Shown here: positions 57,882 to 64,000 of the stretch, one piece after another
Numbering within the stretch: the first letter of the stretch is position 1
Layout of the letters: each line of letters begins with the position of its first letter
Assembly (NCBI RefSeq): GCF_000447755.1
Contig: NZ_AUNE01000027.1
Coordinates: 85,896-149,895, forward strand
Direction of reading: 5' to 3'
From: Bacteriovorax sp. BSW11_IV
GTDB lineage: Bacteria > Bdellovibrionota > Bacteriovoracia > Bacteriovoracales > Bacteriovoracaceae
Length of the DNA stretch: 64,000 bases
Made by a program: the position numbers and the translations under genes
The notes under the pieces: model-generated
Databases searched by the model: none
Told to the model about the DNA's origin: nothing
What the model saw: the letters and a program-made list of their open reading frames with translations, nothing else

Positions 57882-58386
57882 ATTTGTTTAAATTTTTTAA
57901 AGTTGTTTCAATGAAAAAGTCTTTTGCCTGTTGATACTTGAGTTCATTATCCAATAGACCTTCACGAAGCTTTTGATATTCTTGGGCAACCTCGTCTTCA
58001 GCACTTAGGTATTCTGTAAAATCGATATAGTTATGAAGTTCATTATTAGTTTTTTCAAAAATATGAACTCTTGTGAGTGTGACACTCTTATCATCTTTAC
58101 CATAGCGATTGAAAACAAAGTGTTCCAGACTACTCGATTGATCATCTAGAAAAAAACCAGCTCTTAGAAATTCATCCTTGAAAGCAAGGATGCCGTCCAT
58201 CGTATGGACGACAACAAGTATATCTAGTGTTGGACGAGACTGAATTTTTTCTATGGCACTTGCACCAATATGAAAGGCCTCGATAAAATTAGCTTTTAAG
58301 AGTTTGGCGAGGTTCTCGCTTTCTTTAGCGAAAACCTTTTTCCAAAATTCATCATAAGGTACAAGTTCAATTTTTTTATTGGCCAT
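57880..58386 (-). CDS. GrpB/UPF0157-family protein
   Basis: A 168-residue nucleotidyltransferase-fold protein. EFWKKVFAKESENLAKLLKA and FHIGASAIEKIQSRPTLDILVVV match the GrpB pattern of IGSTAVxGLxxKPxIDIxV, with changes in the Gly-Ser and KP positions. The substrate of the family is unknown. It overlaps tex by one base (TAATG), so translation is coupled. Confidence 0.78.
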   Translation of the reverse strand: MANKKIELVPYDEFWKKVFAKESENLAKLLKANFIEAFHIGASAIEKIQSRPTLDILVVVHTMDGILAFKDEFLRAGFFLDDQSSSLEHFVFNRYGKDDKSVTLTRVHIFEKTNNELHNYIDFTEYLSAEDEVAQEYQKLREGLLDNELKYQQAKDFFIETTLKNLNK

Positions 58387-60704
58387 TATTTAATTTTAAA
58401 TCCCGCTAGTGCTGCAAAGGCCTTATTCTTAAGTGGACCATTGTCCTGACCTTGTTGTTTGTTATTTTTCGGACCTTTTGAACTTTGACCAGATGAGCTT
58501 GGAACAAATTCTCTTGAGTCTTGACCTTTTTTAAGAGTAAGGGCAACACGTTTTCTTTCAAGGTCAACATTCAGTACCATGGCCTTAACTTCTTGTCCTA
58601 CTTTTAGAACTTCTAGGGCATTGTCTACATAGTTGTCAGACATTTGAGAAATATGAACAAGACCATTTTCTTTGATACCAATGTCAACGAATGCACCAAA
58701 TTGAGTGATATTCGTAACAATTCCTGGATACCATTCACCTTCTTTTAGATCTCCAATTGTGCTGATATCTTTTCTAAATTCAGTTGTCTTAAACTCTGTT
58801 CTCGGATCCTGTGAAGGAGCACGTAGGGACTTGATAATATCAGCATGAGTGAACTCACCAACTTCTTCTTTGAAAGATGAGTCTTTTTCAAGTTTCATGA
58901 TGAGCTCTTTGTCTGATAAAAGATCAGCTAATTTAGTTCCATTTTTCTCACACCATGTGTGTAGCAGAGTGTAGCGCTCTGGGTGGATGAATGTACCATC
59001 TAGAGGCTCTTCTCCATTGTAAATTCTAAGAAATCCCGCCGCTTGTTCAAATACTTTTGGCGAGAAGCGAGTCACTTTTAATAGTTCAGCTCTATTTTTG
59101 AATTTTCCATTTTTGTCGCGAAATTTAACGACGTTCTCAGCAACACTTGGACCAATACCTGAGATAAATGAAAGAAGTGGCGCAGACGCCGTGTTTAGAT
59201 CTACACCAACGAAGTTTACACAGCTCTCAACCACTGCATCGAGAGATTTTTTTAAACGAGTTTGGTTTACATCGTGTTGGTATTGACCAACACCAATTGA
59301 TTTTGGATCAATTTTTACAAGTTCAGCAAGTGGGTCTTGGAAGCGTCTTGCAATTGAGATTGCTCCTCTAACTGTTGCGTCTTTGTCTGGAAATTCTTTT
59401 TTTGCAATTTCTGAGGCCGAGTAAATTGAGGCACCAGCTTCAGAGATCATTGTGGCCTTACATTTTCCACTAGAAACACCAGGAACCATTGTTTCAACCC
59501 ATTCAAGAGTTTCACGTCCGTATGTTCCGTTACCAATGGCAATGTATTCAACTTTAAACTGTTCAATAATAGCATCAATTATTTGTGCCGATTCTTTTTT
59601 ATTATTTTGTGGTGGGTGAGGGTAAACAACAGTGTCTACTAAGAACTTACCAGTGTTATCTACAACAGCAACCTTAACCCCTGTTCTCACTCCTGGATCA
59701 AGTCCGATAACGGCCTTTGGTCCAAGGTATGGTTGAAGAAGAAGGTTCTTTAGGTTAACACCAAAGACATCAATGGCCGATTCATCAGATAGTTTTTTTA
59801 GTTCACTTTTAATTTCTAGGTCTAGTGATGCATGAATGTATTGTTTAAATGCTTTTTCTGCACAGTTTTGAATGACTGGAATTAAACTTAGCCCTGGATC
59901 TGAATAGTACTTTGATCTTATATGTGAAATTGCTACTTCTTCAGGATAAGTTACATCAACTTTAAGAATCTTTTGCGTCATTCCTCTTCTCATCGCTAGG
60001 AAGCGGTGAGCGGCCTTGGCATCTTTAAGTTCTGAACATTTTTGCTCAAATTCAAAATAGTCTTTATATTTATCAAATTCTTTAATCTGTTCAGCATCTT
60101 TTCTCATCGAAGACTTGATTGTTGCACTTTGCCAGTAGTCTTTTCTAAGTTGCTCTTTAATTTCTGTGTCGTGAGCAAACATTTCGATAATTATATCGCA
60201 GGCGCCTTTAATAGCGTCGTCGAAATTATTAATCTTTTTCTCTGGATTAATAAATTTAACGGCCTCTTTTGCTAGTTCTTGCATAGAATTCTTAGTTGTA
60301 AGAATCATCTGTGCGAATGGTTCAAGACCAGCTTCAGCAGCAATTTGCCCTTTAGTCTTTTTCTTAGACTTAAACGGAGCATAAAGATCTTCTAGTACGT
60401 TGATGTCCTTAGCTTCTTTAATTTTCTTTTCAAGCTCAGGCGTCATCATTTCCATTTTTGTGATTGCATCTAAAATGTAGGCACGACGTTTTTCTCTTTC
60501 AATATATTCTTCATATGATGCTTGAATCGCACGAATTTGTTCTTCATCAAGTCCACCAGTTTTTTCTTTTCTATATCGAGTAATAAAAGGCACAGTACAA
60601 TCTTCTTCCAGAAGCATTGTAAGTACACTAATTGCTTGGTTGGCGTTTACTCCAGTTTGTTGTGCAGCATAGACAACCGCATTTGATTCAATGGCCATTC
60701 TCAT
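58386..60704 (-). CDS. tex: Tex-like transcription accessory protein
   Basis: A 772-residue Tex protein, a conserved RNA/nucleic-acid-binding transcription factor-like protein. The N-terminal helical region (VPFITRYRKEKTGGLDEEQIR) precedes the YqgF-like domain (GLDPGVRTGVKVAVVD), helix-hairpin-helix repeats (FISGIGPSVAENVVKFR) and the C-terminal S1 domain (GIVTNITQFGAFVDIGIKENGLVHISQ) with a Gly/Ser-rich tail. Two ATGs (60704, 60698) share an AAGGAG; the second has better spacing. It is followed by GrpB with overlap. Confidence 0.95.
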   Translation of the reverse strand: MRMAIESNAVVYAAQQTGVNANQAISVLTMLLEEDCTVPFITRYRKEKTGGLDEEQIRAIQASYEEYIEREKRRAYILDAITKMEMMTPELEKKIKEAKDINVLEDLYAPFKSKKKTKGQIAAEAGLEPFAQMILTTKNSMQELAKEAVKFINPEKKINNFDDAIKGACDIIIEMFAHDTEIKEQLRKDYWQSATIKSSMRKDAEQIKEFDKYKDYFEFEQKCSELKDAKAAHRFLAMRRGMTQKILKVDVTYPEEVAISHIRSKYYSDPGLSLIPVIQNCAEKAFKQYIHASLDLEIKSELKKLSDESAIDVFGVNLKNLLLQPYLGPKAVIGLDPGVRTGVKVAVVDNTGKFLVDTVVYPHPPQNNKKESAQIIDAIIEQFKVEYIAIGNGTYGRETLEWVETMVPGVSSGKCKATMISEAGASIYSASEIAKKEFPDKDATVRGAISIARRFQDPLAELVKIDPKSIGVGQYQHDVNQTRLKKSLDAVVESCVNFVGVDLNTASAPLLSFISGIGPSVAENVVKFRDKNGKFKNRAELLKVTRFSPKVFEQAAGFLRIYNGEEPLDGTFIHPERYTLLHTWCEKNGTKLADLLSDKELIMKLEKDSSFKEEVGEFTHADIIKSLRAPSQDPRTEFKTTEFRKDISTIGDLKEGEWYPGIVTNITQFGAFVDIGIKENGLVHISQMSDNYVDNALEVLKVGQEVKAMVLNVDLERKRVALTLKKGQDSREFVPSSSGQSSKGPKNNKQQGQDNGPLKNKAFAALAGFKIK

Positions 60705-60761
60705 TCTCTCCTTAGAAGGCTATAATACCTGAGCTATTAAGGTTAATGAGTAGGAGTGTCT

Positions 60762-61751
60762 TTGGCAATGGTTACTAGGTCAAAAAGTTCTCACAATTTC
60801 AATAAGTTCGACTTCATTGTTGTGGGGTATGGTATCGCTGCAAGGTGTCTTTTGCGTGAAATGGCAAAAGATGCGAAGTTTCAAAATAAAAATATCTTAG
60901 TTTTATCAAAGAACAGCTTTTTTCATAGCTGCTCGACTCATACGACAAGTGTTGTCTGTCTTAGTGGTATTGAAAGAGGAATCAGCCCATTGGGGGATTT
61001 AATTGTTGATTCTTATGATTTGGCCAAAGAGTATTATGAGTCTTTAGATTCATCGATTGTTGAGAGGGCCGTTCAATTTCAAGTCAAAAATGATGACCAG
61101 GGGAGAGTGTCAATTAGTGAGAATAAGGCCTATATTATCCATCCTGAGAGGCTTTTAGCGCAGCTTGAGCATGAGTATATGGGAAATTTAAATATTACTT
61201 TTATAGATGATGTGGTGGCCAAAATTGAAAACGGCGCAGTCCATACTCTCAATAATGAGTGCTATAATAGCGATCGTATTATTGTTGCAGCAGGTGCATG
61301 GTCTAATTTTTTACAAAAAGACATATCTTGTGATGATCTTAATCGCTCTAAATTTGTCAGTGGCAGTTATCTTACTTTTTCAAATATAGACTTTGGCAAT
61401 GAGGCCTTCACTTATGCCTATGGCCATTTCAATATTGTTTACAGAGCAACAACTCATGAGCTTCTCATAGGGGGAACTACTGTAAAAGAAAATATTGAAG
61501 CGCCAAGCGTTTCGGAGCTTGAAGAACAGTACAAGACATTTGAAAATCTCTTCAAAGAAATTCATCATGATAAATTTGTCATGCCAGAATTTTCAAAAGG
61601 TAAAATCACAACAGGCATGCGCCACAAGGGTCGAAAGAGAACGCCTTTTTTTGGACAAGTTTCAGAAGGTCTTTATTTAATGAGTGGACTCTATAAGAAT
61701 GGATTTTCTTTCCCTTTTTATGGGGCAAAGAAAATCACATCCTTGTTATAG
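60762..61751 (+). CDS. FAD-dependent oxidoreductase (DAO-like)
   Basis: About 329 residues from a TTG at 60762 (AGGAG five bases upstream; ATG 60768 is the alternative). N-terminal Rossmann motif: FDFIVVGYGIAARCLLREM (GxGxxxR). IIVAAGAWSNFL and the C-terminal SEGLYLMSGLYKNGFSFPFYGAKKI match the D-amino acid oxidase/glycine oxidase fold, with the flavin-contacting GRKRTPFFG segment. Substrate unknown, likely an amine. It ends four bases from the convergent giant protein gene. Confidence 0.8.
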   Translation: MAMVTRSKSSHNFNKFDFIVVGYGIAARCLLREMAKDAKFQNKNILVLSKNSFFHSCSTHTTSVVCLSGIERGISPLGDLIVDSYDLAKEYYESLDSSIVERAVQFQVKNDDQGRVSISENKAYIIHPERLLAQLEHEYMGNLNITFIDDVVAKIENGAVHTLNNECYNSDRIIVAAGAWSNFLQKDISCDDLNRSKFVSGSYLTFSNIDFGNEAFTYAYGHFNIVYRATTHELLIGGTTVKENIEAPSVSELEEQYKTFENLFKEIHHDKFVMPEFSKGKITTGMRHKGRKRTPFFGQVSEGLYLMSGLYKNGFSFPFYGAKKITSLL

Positions 61752-61755
61752 TTTT

Positions 61756-64000
61756 TTAGAGTTCAATAATTCCAGGAAGAGCTGAGTCGTACATTAGAGG
61801 TTTCGTCTCATCTTTCTGGTTATAGATGCTATCAAAGTACGTCATTGGATTTTCGAACTTATCTTTTTTCACTAGGAAAATTTGCTTTGTCTGATCTTGT
61901 AAAATCGCATTCCAAGCATTGAAAGTTTTTTCTCCACGAATAATCTTGTGTAGAAGGTTTTCTCTGGCATCGTAACGATCTCTCAATGGATTAACCATGT
62001 GACCTTCTTCATTGATGTAATACCATGATTCAGAAACTTCTTCGATATCATCTTGGTCAAAACAAACATTGAATCTTTCATGGTGGTTTTTGTAGAAAGT
62101 TTGTTTCTTTCTGGCCGCCCATGTCTTTTGGTGGTCAATATATGGTTTATTTGTCACAAGAACACATGATCTCGTCTTTGCTTTGAAAGCAAGAGTGATC
62201 TTATCAACACCAAGGTTTTTAGATTTATTTACACAACCTCTGTTAGAGCTTCCTGTTGATTCATCAGTACCCCACATCATAGAGTAATCAAATTTAACCC
62301 CGCCACCTATTGAGAGAATGTCAAACGGTAGAGGTATTTTCATACCAACACCGATGTCGGTACCAATTCTTTTTGATGTTGAGAATCTTGTTGAGTTGTT
62401 AAAGCTCATACAAAAACCTGTATTGATATTTAGTCTATCACTTTCAGAGAATGCACTTCCGTATAAGTCCTTTTGTGGTGCAGATACAACCGAAAGAACG
62501 TGTTTCATCGCCTTAAAGTCGATGTATTTATCAGGATTTCTTCCACAGTCGTAATGTTCGTTTTCAACGTGTCTGAATTTTCTGCCATAGATGTCTGTGG
62601 CCTCATCCCTAATGAAGTATTGGTGACAAAACTTTCTCTTTGTTTCAAGTTTCGCTTCACCATGGATAAGATCTTCAAATTCTTTTTTAGAAAGTTTGAA
62701 GTTTTCTATTTTAACACTGTTATTATAGGCCGAAAGTCTGAAGTCTTGAATGTCAGTGTATTTATCGTTGCCATTGTATAGGGATTTGAAAGCTTCATAA
62801 GGAGAGACTTTCCAGTTTGTTCCTAGCTTTGGCGCTTTATGCTTAATCATCATTTCTTCGAATTTCATCATGACTTCGTTGGCAAGATTGTCTGACTTAA
62901 ACTCTTGACCATAGCCGATATGAGTTTGAAGAACTGTACCGAAATGTCTCACCTGAGCATCAAATAAACCTGCGGCGATAGTTCCATTAAGTTTTGCAAA
63001 GGGACCATCATCAACTGGTCTTAGCATTATAACACCGTAAGTTCTATGAAGCGCACTTGTTAGTTTTGCAAATTCGATTTCAAGATCAATTTTTTGTTTA
63101 ATAACACCGTTTACAATCTCTACTTCTTTTTCATCGCCTGAGATGATGTCCCAGTTTTGAATATTTTGGGCCGTCAGTTCCAATTCATTATTTCTTGGAG
63201 CAAGTAGCATAAAGTTTAAAACAAATCGTCCTGAATAAATTTGTTTGTAGTGATTTTCAGTCGCAAAATTGTGACCATAATCAATGAAAGGGTGAAGGCG
63301 AATTAGGAATGACTTTGTAAGCGCCATATCCATGTGCTCATTTACTTTGAAACCTTCGTCAACATTTCCAATATATGTGTAGCTAACATCATTGAAGTGA
63401 AGCTTTGGAACACTTCCAATTGGATTTTCTGGGCAGACTCCAGATCTTGTATCGTGCCCAAAAAGGCCGTTGGGTTGCCATGGGTTTAGACAAATCTCTC
63501 TTTGAGAACTAATCCCTTGAAAGGCCGGACTTGTTGCTTTAAACACTAGATTATAGTGCATGTATCTTGGGACTGAGTAGCGCTCGTACTTTGAATCAAA
63601 TGTTAAATCCACACAACCAAAGTTATCTGTTTTTTGGGGAACTGTTTGTTCATCACCTGTTTCAAGATTGATTAGCGTGGCCTCGATATCTTCACCTTGA
63701 AGACGGTCGGCATTGGCACCAATTCTTAGACAAGTGATGATATTGGCCTTAAAGCCTACTTGAGGAATTGAACCGTATTGTGGTGTCGTATATGTTTTGA
63801 AAAATGCTCTAATTTGAGCGATGTCGATAATTTCGTTGGCATCCATTTTATGAAATTTACCATTTACTCTATTATCAGTGTTTTCTAAGTTAAAAATTTT
63901 ATCTTCAAGAGTATCGATACCGAAAAGAACAGTTTTTTGAAATTCTGTTCCCTCGACGGCAAATGTTCTTTTATGCTCTTTAATAGCACGTGTTTGTGTA
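61756..64000 (-). CDS. giant extracytoplasmic protein, N-terminus missing
   Basis: The frame is open across the window end, so the 5' part is missing; the first internal ATG is at 63846 and 748 residues are visible. It is a paralogue of the 946-residue lipoprotein at 49621. Shared landmarks: TCLRIGANADRLQGEDIEATL...TG...GC, EICLNPWQPN, NFMLLAPRNN, KLNGTIAAGLFDAQV, a cysteine-rich HYDCGRNPDKYIDF part and VSESWYYINEEG near the C-terminus. Several regions align only loosely. It is probably exported too, since its partner has a lipobox. It is convergent with the FAD oxidoreductase gene. Confidence 0.75.
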   Translation of the reverse strand, partial: TQTRAIKEHKRTFAVEGTEFQKTVLFGIDTLEDKIFNLENTDNRVNGKFHKMDANEIIDIAQIRAFFKTYTTPQYGSIPQVGFKANIITCLRIGANADRLQGEDIEATLINLETGDEQTVPQKTDNFGCVDLTFDSKYERYSVPRYMHYNLVFKATSPAFQGISSQREICLNPWQPNGLFGHDTRSGVCPENPIGSVPKLHFNDVSYTYIGNVDEGFKVNEHMDMALTKSFLIRLHPFIDYGHNFATENHYKQIYSGRFVLNFMLLAPRNNELELTAQNIQNWDIISGDEKEVEIVNGVIKQKIDLEIEFAKLTSALHRTYGVIMLRPVDDGPFAKLNGTIAAGLFDAQVRHFGTVLQTHIGYGQEFKSDNLANEVMMKFEEMMIKHKAPKLGTNWKVSPYEAFKSLYNGNDKYTDIQDFRLSAYNNSVKIENFKLSKKEFEDLIHGEAKLETKRKFCHQYFIRDEATDIYGRKFRHVENEHYDCGRNPDKYIDFKAMKHVLSVVSAPQKDLYGSAFSESDRLNINTGFCMSFNNSTRFSTSKRIGTDIGVGMKIPLPFDILSIGGGVKFDYSMMWGTDESTGSSNRGCVNKSKNLGVDKITLAFKAKTRSCVLVTNKPYIDHQKTWAARKKQTFYKNHHERFNVCFDQDDIEEVSESWYYINEEGHMVNPLRDRYDARENLLHKIIRGEKTFNAWNAILQDQTKQIFLVKKDKFENPMTYFDSIYNQKDETKPLMYDSALPGIIEL

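Noticed and set aside
1..64000. tRNA, rRNA, CRISPR, insertion sequence or integrase
   Set aside because: None seen: no spaced repeat array, no terminal inverted repeats with a transposase, and no cloverleaf or rRNA landmark noticed on reading.

Overview
The window reads as chromosomal DNA of a low-GC, Gram-negative bacterium. The outer membrane is implied by a Kdo transferase (WaaA), several lipoproteins with lipoboxes and at least three beta-barrel proteins. A TIGR02147-type regulator, a tmk-holB-ricT cluster, a CarD-like factor and many exported peptidoglycan enzymes suggest a Bdellovibrio-and-like organism, most likely of the Bacteriovorax/Halobacteriovorax/Peredibacter type. That placement is inference from gene content, not from a phylogeny. 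I see no rRNA, tRNA, CRISPR array, insertion sequence, integrase or prophage gene. The tetranucleotide GGCC is strikingly frequent for so AT-rich a sequence.

Layout. 1-3.7 kb: the C-terminal part of a divergent MnmA-like protein, an exported M28 peptidase, true mnmA and a small exported protein. 3.8-9.2 kb: long-form urocanate hydratase, a MocR-type regulator divergent from a DUF2917-like gene, and an agmatinase-family enzyme. 9.3-13.7 kb: an exported 2H phosphoesterase with a lipoprotein, a YkpA-type ABC-F protein and a CarD/CdnL factor. 13.7-19.2 kb: an exported PHB-depolymerase-like esterase, a YkgJ-type cysteine-cluster protein, a cNMP-binding/HD-GYP-like signalling pair, a YtfJ-like protein, and an operon of a small exported protein, MepA-like endopeptidase and NlpC/P60-like protein. 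19.4-31.9 kb: a large exported alpha/beta hydrolase, acyl-ACP thioesterase, a Ser/Thr-rich anchored protein, a chemoreceptor, an L,D-transpeptidase, a ChaN-like protein, two membrane proteins and a PA/M28/PDZ peptidase. 32.0-41.9 kb: ricT, holB and tmk, a GYF-domain membrane protein, a barrel, waaA with an FAD-type protein, a pilin-like peptide and another barrel. 42.1-46.7 kb: fatty-acid beta-oxidation (thiolase plus FadB/J) with a LolC/E-like permease. 46.7-57.9 kb: an envelope region holding a serine-protease lipoprotein, a barrel plus giant lipoprotein behind a good sigma-54-type promoter, a TIGR02147 regulator with an HExxYR protein, a CHAP-like amidase, small exported proteins and a lytic transglycosylase. 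57.9-64.0 kb: GrpB, Tex, an FAD oxidoreductase and a second giant protein, homologous to the first, running off the end.

Themes. At least five separate peptidoglycan-active enzymes and three exported peptidases lie in 64 kb, which fits extensive wall remodelling, possibly for a predatory life. The best candidates for something undescribed are the sigma-54-type barrel/giant-lipoprotein module with its second copy at the window end, the exported 2H phosphoesterase-lipoprotein pair, the regulator/HExxYR pair, and two unusual translation-start arrangements (an apparent ATT start and a hairpin covering a Shine-Dalgarno).
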